Notes: a model not told the origin generated them from the sequence alone. A stretch of 13,426 bases of DNA from JAAYKM01 sp964408155 (GCA_964408155.1 CAYOYJ010000067.1:1-13426), one strand, 5' to 3'. Shown: positions 1-7,507, counted from the first letter of the stretch. A program made the numbers and translations.

Positions 1-83
1 GACGGAGGAAGCATGCCAAAAACCCGTTGAGTATGGTGTGTGAAAATGGTATCAATTACAGTATTTCCTGTTGAAAGATAACC

Positions 84-929
84 ATGTTACACCTGTCCAT
101 CCGTTTAATTCTGGCGTTTGCCGTTTTAGGCGGCATTGTTTTATATAATCCTCGAAGCACCTCTTTCCCGGGCGCGTTACCGGATGACCCGGCTATGGAG
201 GATCTGGGGCGGATCGTCTATCCCAGCGTGAAAAAAATTCCTTGGCGCCCCCATTTCATTTTGCCCGACGAAAGCCTGGAGCGTCTGTTCGGCGATCGCT
301 GGGTCTGGGTGGCGCGATTTAATCGGGTCGATCGGCGTCACGCCTATCCGGGGATGACGATCAAGGTGCCCCTCAATCTGGAAGATATTTCCGATTACAA
401 CCCTCTTGCGGATAAATATGAAAAAGCCAAACCGTATCGGAAGTATATACTGGTCGATGTAACGGAACAGTGGATTGGGGCATACGAATACGGGAAACTG
501 AAGTTTTCCATGCCTGCCGCCACAGGAAAGCCGAAATATGAGACGCCGACGGGCATGTTTCGTGTCGATGCCCGCGACAGACAGCACTTATCCTCGCTTT
601 ACGACACGGATGACGGCAAGTCCAAGTATCCCATGGATTATGCCATTCGCTTTCATATCGGTTCCGACGATATCGCCTACTGGATTCACGCTCGGGACAT
701 GCCGGGCCGCCCTGCCTCTCATGGCTGTATCGGTGTGTTCGACGAGGGGATGCAAAAACGGGTCTATGAAATGCCGTTTGAGCCGGTGCTGGAGGATGCA
801 AAAAAGCTCTACGACTGGGCAGTCGGTGAAGAGGAGAACGGTTTCGATACGGGGGGGGCGCAACTTCTGCATAACGGGCCGGTGGTGGAGGTCTCCGGTG
901 CCCTGCCCATTTATCTGAGATTTCCCTGA
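84..929 (+). CDS. L,D-transpeptidase (YkuD family), membrane-anchored
   Basis: Predicted periplasmic L,D-transpeptidase of 281 aa, which would cross-link or modify peptidoglycan peptides. Residues 5-21 are hydrophobic (LSIRLILAFAVLGGIVLY) and act as a signal anchor. Residues about 57-96 look like a degenerate LysM-type wall-binding segment (RLFGDRW...ARFN...YPGMTIKVP). The YkuD catalytic domain covers about 120-245. Its signature is His202 and the SHGC motif at 212-215, with Cys215 the expected nucleophile, followed by I-G-V-F-D. The threonine-rich entry (PAATGKPKYETPTGMFRV) is also typical. The start at 84 is the only ATG that keeps the anchor, but its ribosome site is weak (GAAAG at 73-77). 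The gene precedes ppsA by 154 bp on the same strand; co-transcription is possible but there is no functional link. The family assignment is firm; the physiological substrate is unknown. Confidence 0.9.
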   Translation: MLHLSIRLILAFAVLGGIVLYNPRSTSFPGALPDDPAMEDLGRIVYPSVKKIPWRPHFILPDESLERLFGDRWVWVARFNRVDRRHAYPGMTIKVPLNLEDISDYNPLADKYEKAKPYRKYILVDVTEQWIGAYEYGKLKFSMPAATGKPKYETPTGMFRVDARDRQHLSSLYDTDDGKSKYPMDYAIRFHIGSDDIAYWIHARDMPGRPASHGCIGVFDEGMQKRVYEMPFEPVLEDAKKLYDWAVGEEENGFDTGGAQLLHNGPVVEVSGALPIYLRFP

Positions 930-997
930 AATCGTAACTCGTTAAAGCTAAAGAGGAAAATCTCCAATTGATGCCGTCACTTATGAGATATTTCCAA

Positions 998-1026
998 TTG
1001 ACTTCAGGTAGCAAAACTGATAGGAC
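998..1026 (+). promoter_or_regulatory. Possible sigma70-type promoter for ppsA
   Basis: TTGACT at 998-1003 matches the -35 consensus at five of six positions. It is followed by a 17-base spacer and a poor -10 candidate, TAGGAC, at 1021-1026. It lies 58 bases before the ppsA start. The weak -10 keeps this tentative. Confidence 0.25.
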
Positions 1027-1068
1027 GTGGGCCATCAATTCGCATGCCAATTCAATGGCAGCCAGCTC

Positions 1069-1074
1069 AGGAGG
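1069..1074 (+). promoter_or_regulatory. Ribosome binding site of ppsA
   Basis: AGGAGG sits 9 bases before the ATG at 1084. It decides that start over the upstream in-frame GTG at 1027. Confidence 0.85.
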
Positions 1075-1083
1075 AAACTGACG

Positions 1084-3492
1084 ATGAACGATCAGCTAAT
1101 TTTATGGTTTGATGAATTGGAGTTAAAAGATATTCCCCAAGTGGGCGGGAAAAACGCCTCCCTGGGGGAAATGAGACGGGAACTGACTTCCAAAGGCGTA
1201 AATGTTCCCGACGGGTACGCCGTGACCGCCGCCGCCTATCGCTATCTACTGGATTCGGCAGGCATTGGAAAAGAGATTAAGGCAATTCTTGCGGACCTGA
1301 ATACACATGACATGGATAATCTACGGGAGAAAGGTCAGCAGATCCGGACCCTGATCTATAACGCCAAGTTTCCCGATGACCTTCATCACGCGATCCTCAA
1401 GGGATATGCCCGCCTCTGCGCCGAATACGGCGAGAATACGGATGTGGCCGTCCGAAGTTCCGCCACAGCGGAAGATTTGCCCGATGCAAGTTTTGCCGGT
1501 CAGCAGGAAACGTTTTTGAACGTACGAGGCGAGGAAGTCCTCATCGAGGCCTGCAAGAAGTGCTTTGCTTCTCTTTTCACGGACCGGGCGATTTCGTACC
1601 GCGTGGACAAGGGTTTTGATCACCTGTCGATAGCCCTCTCTATCGGTGTCCAGAAGATGGTTCGCTCCGACCAGGGCTCTGCGGGCGTTATTTTCTCCAT
1701 CGATACAGAGTCAGGTTTCAAAGAAGCCGTCCTAATTACCGGTTCTTATGGCCTTGGCGAAACAATCGTTCAGGGCATTGTCGATCCCGATGAATTCTAT
1801 GTCTTTAAGCCGACCCTGAGAAAAGGATTCCGGTCCATTGTCCAGAAGAAACTGGGAACCACGGAAATCAAGATGGTCTATTCCGAGCCCGGCAAGGAGA
1901 AGGCAACGGAAATCATTCCCGTACCGGAAGCGGATCGACATCAATTCTGCCTGACGGACGATGAGGTGCTCCGCCTGGCCCAGTGGACGACCATCATTGA
2001 AGATCACTATTCCCAGCAGGCGGGCTATTTCAAGCCCATGGATATCGAATGGGGTAAGGACGGCCTTACCCGAGAACTCTTTATCCTGCAGGCGAGACCG
2101 GAAACCGTACAGTCCCAGAAAGACGGGAGCGTTCTCGAGAGCTACGTCCTGCGGGAAGAGAAGAAGCCCATATTGATCGGCACCAGCGTTGGCGCCAGGA
2201 TCGGGGCCGGCCCGGTACACGTCATTGAATCAGTGAAAGAAATCAAGAGCTTCAAGGCCGGGGAAGTGCTTGTTACGGAAATGACCGATCCTGACTGGGA
2301 ACCGATTATGAAAATCGCTGCGGCCATTGTGACCAACCGGGGTGGCCGGACGTGCCACGCCGCCATTATCAGCCGAGAACTGGGCGTTCCCTGCATTGTC
2401 GGCACGGAAAATGGTACGGAGGTGCTGAAAGATGTCAGGAACGTGACCGTTTCCTGTGCCGAAGGTGAAATCGGAAAGGTTTACGAGGGGATTCTCAAGT
2501 ATGATGTCAATCGCGTCAACGTGACGACCCTGAAGCGCCCTTCCACGAAGATCATGATGAATGTGGGCAATCCGGAGAATGCCTTCTCTCTGGCTTCCAT
2601 TCCCAACGACGGCATCGGTCTGGCCAGGCTGGAGTTTATTATCAGCCATTTCATCAGTGTTCATCCCATGGCCCTGATTCAGTTCAACCGGGTAACCGAT
2701 GAGGCGGTGCGTGATGAAATCGAAAGAATTACAAGGGGCTATGCCGACCGCAAGGAATTCTTCATCGACCGCTTGGCCCAGGGGGTGGCCAAAATCGGCG
2801 CGGCCTTTTATCCCAATGATGTGATTGTCCGCATGAGCGATTTCAAGAGCAACGAGTACTATAACCTGGTCGGAGGTTCTTTCTTTGAACCGGTCGAGGA
2901 GAACCCGATGATTGGTTTCCGGGGTGCTTCCCGTTACTACGACGACCGCTACCGCGATGGTTTCGCCATGGAGTGTGACGCTATGAGGCGGGTGCGGGAT
3001 GTCATGGGCCTTACCAATGTGAAACTGATGGTCCCGTTCTGTCGGACGCTGACCGAAGCCAGGAAGGTCGTTAAGACCATGTCCGAACAAGGCTTGGTTC
3101 AGGGGCAAAACGGCCTTGAAATCTACATGATGGTGGAGATCCCAAGCAATGTCATTATGCTGGAAGAATTCGGTAAGATCTTCGACGGCTTCTCCATTGG
3201 CTCCAACGACTTGACCCAGTTGACCCTGGGTCTCGACCGCGACTCCGCTGAAGTTGCCCATATCTTTGATGAGCGTGATCCGGCTGTTCAGGAACTGATC
3301 AAGATGGCCATCAGCAAGGCACGAAAGATCGGCAAGAAGATCGGTATCTGCGGCCAGGCCCCCAGTGATTATCCGGAAGTGGCGAAGCTGCTTGTCGAAT
3401 ATGGAATCACCAGTATCTCCCTTAATTCCGATACGGTATTGAAAACCACGGCGGAGATTTTAGACACGGAGAGAAAGCTGGGCAGATCGTAG
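1084..3492 (+). CDS. ppsA: Phosphoenolpyruvate synthase (pyruvate, water dikinase)
   Basis: Makes phosphoenolpyruvate, AMP and phosphate from pyruvate, ATP and water, the entry step of gluconeogenesis from pyruvate in the cytoplasm. The protein is 802 aa, close to the roughly 790 aa of E. coli PpsA, and is intact. The N-terminal ATP-grasp domain carries VAVRSSATAEDLPDASFAGQ from residue 121. The swivelling phosphohistidine domain has TNRGGRTCHAAI with the phosphorylated His425. The C-terminal TIM barrel has GIGLARLEF (510-518), GFRGASRY (611-618), GSNDLTQ (706-712) and the catalytic Cys756 in ICGQAPSDYP. The start at 1084 is chosen for its AGGAGG site. A strong hairpin terminator follows at 3525-3566. 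No PpsR-like regulator is present nearby. In an acetate-assimilating or syntrophic anaerobe this enzyme would feed biosynthesis from acetyl-CoA by way of pyruvate; that role is inferred. Confidence 0.96.
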   Translation: MNDQLILWFDELELKDIPQVGGKNASLGEMRRELTSKGVNVPDGYAVTAAAYRYLLDSAGIGKEIKAILADLNTHDMDNLREKGQQIRTLIYNAKFPDDLHHAILKGYARLCAEYGENTDVAVRSSATAEDLPDASFAGQQETFLNVRGEEVLIEACKKCFASLFTDRAISYRVDKGFDHLSIALSIGVQKMVRSDQGSAGVIFSIDTESGFKEAVLITGSYGLGETIVQGIVDPDEFYVFKPTLRKGFRSIVQKKLGTTEIKMVYSEPGKEKATEIIPVPEADRHQFCLTDDEVLRLAQWTTIIEDHYSQQAGYFKPMDIEWGKDGLTRELFILQARPETVQSQKDGSVLESYVLREEKKPILIGTSVGARIGAGPVHVIESVKEIKSFKAGEVLVTEMTDPDWEPIMKIAAAIVTNRGGRTCHAAIISRELGVPCIVGTENGTEVLKDVRNVTVSCAEGEIGKVYEGILKYDVNRVNVTTLKRPSTKIMMNVGNPENAFSLASIPNDGIGLARLEFIISHFISVHPMALIQFNRVTDEAVRDEIERITRGYADRKEFFIDRLAQGVAKIGAAFYPNDVIVRMSDFKSNEYYNLVGGSFFEPVEENPMIGFRGASRYYDDRYRDGFAMECDAMRRVRDVMGLTNVKLMVPFCRTLTEARKVVKTMSEQGLVQGQNGLEIYMMVEIPSNVIMLEEFGKIFDGFSIGSNDLTQLTLGLDRDSAEVAHIFDERDPAVQELIKMAISKARKIGKKIGICGQAPSDYPEVAKLLVEYGITSISLNSDTVLKTTAEILDTERKLGRS

Positions 3493-3524
3493 CAGAACAT
3501 ATTGCGACTATCATATTGAAATCC

Positions 3525-3566
3525 AACAGGCTGGAGCGATTGATTGAACTCCGGCCTGTTTTGTTT
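3525..3566 (+). terminator. Rho-independent terminator of ppsA
   Basis: A 12-bp stem (3525-3536 with 3549-3560, one G-U pair) encloses a 12-base loop. The T-rich run TTTTGTTT reads out of the stem on the plus strand. It lies 33 bases after the ppsA stop. Confidence 0.85.
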
Positions 3567-3607
3567 CGACAAAACATTGAAAGGCTCTGATTCCTAACTG
3601 ATAGACA

Positions 3608-3648
3608 ATGAATAGAAAAAGCCGGGAGCTACTTATACTCCCGGCTTT
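3608..3648 (-). terminator. Rho-independent terminator of the atpE-Cache unit
   Basis: A perfect 11-bp stem (3618-3628 with 3638-3648, core GCCGGGAG) has a 9-base loop. On the minus strand it runs into a T-rich tract. It lies 28 bases past the stop of the Cache gene and backs onto the ppsA terminator. Confidence 0.85.
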
Positions 3649-3675
3649 GAAAAATTTTAAACTTAAAATCAAACC

Positions 3676-4992
3676 TTACTTGTCGTCTTCGTCCTCATCA
3701 CTGTAATAGTGACCCGGTCCCTGAGATCCGGCAGGCACTTCCGATGCGATGGAGCGGGAAATACCCCGGGCCAGCAGATAGAGAATGAAGAACAAAAGAA
3801 CCATGGACACGATCATGATCAGAATGATGGTCGAGGTCCAGGACTTGGCTTCCTTCTCAATGGTCTGCGCCGCTTTCAATGCCATGGCATTGTAGGCGTC
3901 CACATCGAGACCCATGCCGATCCAACCGAAACCGCCCGGTAGAGGGTAATCCTTCGTTATGAACTTAATTGGCGCATAGGCCACGAACTTCGTCCGGCCT
4001 CCGAATTTGTAGATTTTCATCCCAGACTGGCCCTGAGCCGCTTCACCAGCGATCTGAGGAAGGCTGGGGTCCATGAACCCAAGCAGGTTCAGGTTCAAGA
4101 CTTCTTCGCCCTTTTTGCTCAATTCATCCGATGTTTTCTCTTCCAGAGGCGGCACCTGGGTTCCGTCTTCCCGCTGTCCGGCAATATGATAATCGCTGGG
4201 GTGGGAGATGACAAAACCCCGGTTATCTACCATGTAGGCATAGTTACCCGTTGCCGTATCCGCTTCGTAAACCGGTTCGGCCTGGGTAGGGATGATATGG
4301 TCCGTGAATTCCGCCAGATGCTTTACATCAAGCGCGAATTCCAAAACGCCGGCAAAACCGCTCTGGTCAAAGACAGGAGTCGCGAAGCGGATCACTCCGG
4401 CAAAGCGCTTACCCTTGTCAAAGTCCGCCCGATTGACGTACATGCCTGTGACATGGGAGACAAAAACATCTCCTTTACTTAGAGACTGTGCCTTGGCGAA
4501 GTAATCTTCGGTTTTATACATCGTGTTGGCCGGATTTGCGACATTAATCAGCTTATCTTTCGGAACTGCTTCTCCATTGACGATCCTGATCAGTTCCATC
4601 CCGTTTTTGTCCACCAGGGACATTTCGGGATAGAGCAGGGCGGAAACTTTGACGATATTGCCGTCCGCCTTCGTCCAGATGTCTCTTTTGTTTTCATTAA
4701 CGAACTGCTTATAGGACTGCTCGGTCTGTGGAAGAATCGTCGCAATAAGGAGATCCTTCTTTCTTTCCGTGAGAAATCCGGCAACCTCATCTGCCACGTT
4801 TGTAGCAAGGATTTTGATGCCTTCCTGGGATTTCGGGTCCAGGGCCGTAACTGCCTTTTCCTTTACTGTAACCCCTAATTTAAAAATGCCGTTGGCAATA
4901 AGAATGGCCATCAGTGACAAGGGGATTACGATAAGCAGGAAGAAGACTCTTGCTACTGTGAAAAACTGCTTATCTTTTTTGGTATTTGACAT
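3676..4992 (-). CDS. Double-Cache sensor membrane protein without output domain
   Basis: A 438-aa protein with one N-terminal TM (about 13-34), a large extracytoplasmic domain (about 40-375), a second TM (about 387-407) and a short acidic tail ending SDEDEDDK. The outer domain has the look of a dCache/PDC ligand-binding fold. Its features include a long N-terminal helix, a first half around PEMSLVDKNGMELIRI and TEDYFAKAQ, and a second half around YAYMVDNRGFVISHPSDY and FGWIGMGLDV. Such domains bind small molecules in chemoreceptors and histidine kinases. Here the sequence stops right after TM2, where LLARGISRSIA resembles the first residues of a HAMP domain; no HAMP, kinase, GGDEF or methyl-accepting region follows. 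A terminator lies 28 bases downstream, so this is not an obvious frameshift. GGGGGAAAAGGG precedes the ATG. The gene lies 46 bases downstream of the c-subunit gene and is probably co-transcribed with it. The ligand and partner are unknown. Confidence 0.8.
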   Translation of the reverse strand: MSNTKKDKQFFTVARVFFLLIVIPLSLMAILIANGIFKLGVTVKEKAVTALDPKSQEGIKILATNVADEVAGFLTERKKDLLIATILPQTEQSYKQFVNENKRDIWTKADGNIVKVSALLYPEMSLVDKNGMELIRIVNGEAVPKDKLINVANPANTMYKTEDYFAKAQSLSKGDVFVSHVTGMYVNRADFDKGKRFAGVIRFATPVFDQSGFAGVLEFALDVKHLAEFTDHIIPTQAEPVYEADTATGNYAYMVDNRGFVISHPSDYHIAGQREDGTQVPPLEEKTSDELSKKGEEVLNLNLLGFMDPSLPQIAGEAAQGQSGMKIYKFGGRTKFVAYAPIKFITKDYPLPGGFGWIGMGLDVDAYNAMALKAAQTIEKEAKSWTSTIILIMIVSMVLLFFILYLLARGISRSIASEVPAGSQGPGHYYSDEDEDDK

Positions 4993-5004
4993 TCCCTTTT
5001 CCCC

Positions 5005-5022
5005 CTAACTGTCTTTAGTTAG
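5005..5022 (-). promoter_or_regulatory. Small hairpin between atpE and the Cache gene
   Basis: CTAACT and AGTTAG form a perfect 6-bp stem with a 6-base loop, extendable by two T-G pairs. On the minus strand it lies just before the GGGGG of the Cache gene's ribosome site. There is no T-run, so it is not a terminator. It may protect the 3' end of the atpE message or tune translation of the next gene. Confidence 0.4.
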
Positions 5023-5038
5023 AATTGAAGTGTTTTTA

Positions 5039-5413
5039 TTATCCAACAAACAGAACCTTATAGGGGTTTGCATACAGCAGAACAAGGGAGACGACCAAAG
5101 CATAAATCGCAACGGATTCGGCCATGGCCATACCGACCAGCATAACGGTCATGATCTTACCCTGCACGCCGGGATTTCTACCAACAGCTTGGCAGGCTCC
5201 ATTCGCTGCATTACCGATACCGGCACCGGCTCCGATGGCACCCAGACCGATTGCCAAACCCGCGCCGACCATGGCACCAACCGCGAACAAAACCTTCACA
5301 TAAGACTCGCCTGTGGGAAGAGCCTCAGCCGCGAAAACCGCCGACGACGTGACCAACAATGCTGCTGCTGATGTGAATAGAGTGAACAACCTTTTCCAAA
5401 CTTTCCTTAACAT
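5039..5413 (-). CDS. atpE: F-type ATP synthase c subunit with N-terminal signal peptide
   Basis: Membrane ring subunit of an F1Fo ATP synthase, which moves ions across the membrane during rotation. The protein is 124 aa. Residues 1-29 form a Sec-type signal sequence (basic RKVWKR, hydrophobic core, SAVFA followed by A). A two-TM hairpin follows: TM1 about 38-72 and TM2 about 88-115, joined by the polar loop with ArgAsnPro at 79-81. The ion-binding acid is Glu99 in MAMAESVAIY. Ser100 and Tyr104 match Na+-type c subunits, but Ile66 replaces the Gln and Val101 the Thr of the Ilyobacter tartaricus site, so proton binding is likelier. A signal peptide on a c subunit is known from Aquifex aeolicus. 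The ATG at 5413 is chosen because CTCCTT (plus strand, 5422-5427) gives AAGGAG 8 bases upstream; an open frame extends further to 5578 but has no such site. No atpB or F1 genes are in the window. Confidence 0.92.
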   Translation of the reverse strand: MLRKVWKRLFTLFTSAAALLVTSSAVFAAEALPTGESYVKVLFAVGAMVGAGLAIGLGAIGAGAGIGNAANGACQAVGRNPGVQGKIMTVMLVGMAMAESVAIYALVVSLVLLYANPYKVLFVG

Positions 5414-5421
5414 CTTTTTCT

Positions 5422-5427
5422 CTCCTT
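5422..5427 (-). promoter_or_regulatory. Ribosome binding site of atpE
   Basis: On the minus strand this reads AAGGAG, 8 bases before the ATG at 5413. It decides the start against the longer open frame. Confidence 0.8.
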
Positions 5428-5604
5428 TCCTAAAAAGTAAACTATGTAGTTTCTGATCTCCCATTAACACAAATAAACCCATTGATGAAGGGAAAAGTTG
5501 AAACTCGGTCAAGATGATTGCAATCCATATGCCACGGATGGATAGGAAGGAATATTGTTTATAAGCCTTGGCAATCATTCTTTATTAACTGTTGAGATGA
5601 AATA

Positions 5605-5826
5605 TTGTCGATGCATCACAAAGGAGATTTTTTTAATAATATATTAAACGGGGCAATAAAATTGAACGAAAAGTATAAAGACGATCGGATTGATCTTGGT
5701 TTATATAGGAAAGCCTATTGCTTGGAAAATCACCTGCGGGCAGAAACTGGTGATATCACATTATTCATGAGGTGTTTCGATAAAAAACGGGACGGCTTCC
5801 GGGCAGTCGACGATCACGGTTCTTAG
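5605..5826 (+). CDS. Small hypothetical protein, doubtful
   Basis: An open frame of 73 aa from TTG 5605, or 71 aa from ATG 5611, rich in charged residues (NEKYKDDRIDLGLYRK, CFDKKRDGFRAVDDHGS). I recognise no family. Neither start has a clear ribosome site. The only good one in the area, AAAGGAG at 5620-5626, is followed by no ATG, GTG or TTG at a usable distance; the next candidate, TTG at 5662, is too far. It could be a genuine small protein, a gene remnant or chance. It sits between the divergent atpE and FIST genes. Confidence 0.25.
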   Translation: MSMHHKGDFFNNILNGAIKLNEKYKDDRIDLGLYRKAYCLENHLRAETGDITLFMRCFDKKRDGFRAVDDHGS

Positions 5827-6057
5827 AATTTTATAAGTTGCGAAAAAAATGATGTTGTTTTATTTGTTCTTGGAGAAAATAGTGAGCATATTTTCCCTAT
5901 GATGTTATACCTCCGATGCCTTTACGGGGATAATGCGCCGAAACTCGAGAAAAGGCCGTTTTTCTGAAATTCATTTGCCCCTCCCATAAAGCGGCGGGTT
6001 TACTTCTTGTAATTCTGAGACCACACGTTTTTTATGAACGATGAAAGAGTTTCTAGG

Positions 6058-7290
6058 ATGCCCAAAAAATATGTAGGGGTAGGGTACAGCTCAAGGTCTA
6101 ACGGTTTTATGGCGGGGGCGGAAGCGACACGCAAAGCGATGGACTCAGGGAATATCTCGGATCCGTCTTTTGTCCTTGCATTTGCCGCGAACAGAACTGA
6201 CTCAGAAGAATTCCTTCATGGAATCCAGTCAGTTACAGGCAGCGATACACCCATCGCCGGTGGCGCGGCCGTCGGAATTATTACCTGCGAAAATTTATCA
6301 TACAGCGAAACACCTTCCGGAGTGGTGGTTTTTGATTCCGCTCTGTTAAAAGCGAAAACCGCCCAGGTTCATGATATCGACCACGATCTCAACAGCGCCG
6401 GCATGGAGCTGATCAAGGAACTCACTCCGAATGAGGCGACCAAGGCCATTCTGATCTTTTTTGACTCCATGCTGCGACCGGGTACCTCGGATACCCCGCC
6501 TTCAATACCCTCGTCGCGTCCGATTCTGCAGGGGATACATTCGAGGTTTGCATGTGATATCCCGATTTTCGGGGCCGGTATGATATCCGACTTTGAATTA
6601 TCGTCTTCATTTATCCTCGGGAAGTCAGGTACGGGAGAGAAATGCATGGCTGGCGCTGCGCTGTCGGGGAATTTTAGAGTGTATTCTACCATTACTCACG
6701 GAAGCGTCCTGCTTGACGGAATTTACCACCGTATTACACGGCAGCAGGGCGCAGCGGTCATGGAACTGGACGGCAAGCCGATCGTGGAAACGATCAATGA
6801 AATTTATGGAAACGATTCCTGGCAGAAGGAGCGTCCGGTGACAAATCTCACGCTCGGTATCAATAACGGGCCTAAATTCGGCGAATTTGACGAGGATGCC
6901 TATGTAAACCGCCTGATTGTCGGCCCTCTGCCTGACAAATCCGGTGTAATTCTTTTTGAGGAGGGCCCGCAGGCAGGGGACGAAATACAATTCCTCCAGC
7001 GCGATCCGATCAAGACCATCGAATCAACCAGGGAAAAGACGTTGGGTATCCTTGACGATATAGTAAAAGATGGGAAGCGCCCGGTATTTGCGCTTTACAT
7101 CGACTGCGCAGGACGGGCAGCGTCCATTTCACTTACCAAATCCGAAGAAGCCGCGATCGTACAGGAAGCCATGGGTGCAGCCGGCATTCCCTTGCTTGGT
7201 TTTTACTCAGGCATTGAGATTGCCCCCGTACGCGGTGCATCACGCGGACTTGACTGGACCGGGGTGCTGATGATGCTTGCCGTGGACTAA
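6058..7290 (+). CDS. Stand-alone FIST domain sensory protein
   Basis: A 410-aa soluble protein made up of a FIST_N domain (about residues 18-205) and a FIST_C domain (about 215-400). Supporting features are the N-terminal VGVGYSSRSNGFMAGAEATR, the GGAAVG turn in the first domain and the C-terminal GFYSGIEIAPVRGA with Glu387, ending in the usual W-T-G-V-L-M-M-L-A strand. FIST domains are thought to bind small ligands such as amino acids and usually sit in front of histidine kinase, GGDEF or chemoreceptor outputs. Here there is no output in the same protein, but a GGDEF gene follows 217 bp downstream on the same strand. ATG 6058 is preferred because GAAAGAG lies 8 bases upstream; ATG 6034 would add eight residues but lacks a ribosome site. 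The family call is firm; the ligand is unknown. Confidence 0.88.
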   Translation: MPKKYVGVGYSSRSNGFMAGAEATRKAMDSGNISDPSFVLAFAANRTDSEEFLHGIQSVTGSDTPIAGGAAVGIITCENLSYSETPSGVVVFDSALLKAKTAQVHDIDHDLNSAGMELIKELTPNEATKAILIFFDSMLRPGTSDTPPSIPSSRPILQGIHSRFACDIPIFGAGMISDFELSSSFILGKSGTGEKCMAGAALSGNFRVYSTITHGSVLLDGIYHRITRQQGAAVMELDGKPIVETINEIYGNDSWQKERPVTNLTLGINNGPKFGEFDEDAYVNRLIVGPLPDKSGVILFEEGPQAGDEIQFLQRDPIKTIESTREKTLGILDDIVKDGKRPVFALYIDCAGRAASISLTKSEEAAIVQEAMGAAGIPLLGFYSGIEIAPVRGASRGLDWTGVLMMLAVD

Positions 7291-7392
7291 GATATGCATG
7301 TTACGTGCATGTCCAAATTAGTGTTTCACGGCGGTCTGTTGTGGCTTAAAGTTAGTTGGAAACAATTTAGGGGGATATGCAAAGTGAGTCCT

Positions 7393-7442
7393 GATTTGGT
7401 ATAGCAATTCTTGCCAAATCTTGAATCCAAAGAAGGGTTCAA
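7393..7442 (+). promoter_or_regulatory. Two consecutive hairpins in the leader of the GGDEF gene
   Basis: The first hairpin pairs GATTTGG (7393-7399) with CCAAATC (7414-7420), continuing inward as CAA/TTG around a TTC loop with a one-sided bulge. The second starts on the next base: TTGAATCC (7421-7428) pairs with GGGTTCAA (7435-7442, one G-U pair) around AAAGAA. They lie 66 bases before the start codon. They do not match the c-di-GMP riboswitch pattern I know, and there is no T-run. Function unknown. Confidence 0.4.
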
Positions 7443-7494
7443 CCACGAACCGTTTCAGAAGACTATTTAACCGCCTGTTAAAATTATTTCCTCT

Positions 7495-7501
7495 GAGGGA
7501 G
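7495..7501 (+). promoter_or_regulatory. Ribosome binding site of the GGDEF gene
   Basis: GAGGGAG lies 6 bases before ATG 7508 and fixes that start instead of the in-frame TTG at 7421. It overlaps a short CCTCTGAGG palindrome. Confidence 0.75.
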
Positions 7502-7507
7502 TTTCGC

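Larger units (their letters stand above)
5414..6057. other. Mostly non-coding divergent region between atpE and the FIST gene
   Basis: Apart from one doubtful small ORF (5605-5826) this AT-rich stretch holds no recognisable gene. It must contain the promoters for atpE on the minus strand and for the FIST gene on the plus strand, but I find no convincing -35/-10 pair for either. Visible structure includes a 10-bp palindrome GATTGCAATC at 5516-5525 with a second GCAATC at 5571-5576. There is also a hairpin GAAAATA/TATTTTC at 5875-5881 and 5889-5895, and a short AT hairpin near 5949-5965. None has a T-run that would make it a terminator. Confidence 0.5.

Noticed and set aside
1..83. Possible tail of an upstream gene (open frames ending at 30, 43 or 74)
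   Set aside because: All three frames are short and none shows a recognisable C-terminus, so no choice can be supported.
919..933. GATTTC/GAAATC hairpin over the stop of the L,D-transpeptidase gene
   Set aside because: Only 6 bp with a 3-base loop and no T-run, so not a terminator.
1027..1083. Upstream GTG start that would lengthen PpsA by 19 residues
   Set aside because: No family homology in those residues and no ribosome site, while AGGAGG precedes ATG 1084.
2230..3261. 343-codon open frame antisense to ppsA
   Set aside because: It lies wholly inside the intact, motif-rich ppsA gene; its composition is that of a reverse-strand shadow, with no recognisable domain.
3676..4992. Annotating the Cache protein as a methyl-accepting chemotaxis protein
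   Set aside because: No HAMP or methyl-accepting signalling region is present; only the sensor half can be seen.
5414..5578. Longer N-terminus of the c subunit from 5578
   Set aside because: It would bury the signal peptide behind 55 residues without family resemblance; the ribosome site favours ATG 5413.
7293..7310. ATGCATG/CGTGCAT hairpin after the FIST gene
   Set aside because: Short, with a 3-base loop and no T-run; probably chance.
7421..7507. TTG start adding 29 residues to the GGDEF protein
   Set aside because: The segment overlaps the leader hairpins and lacks a ribosome site; GAGGGAG fixes ATG 7508.
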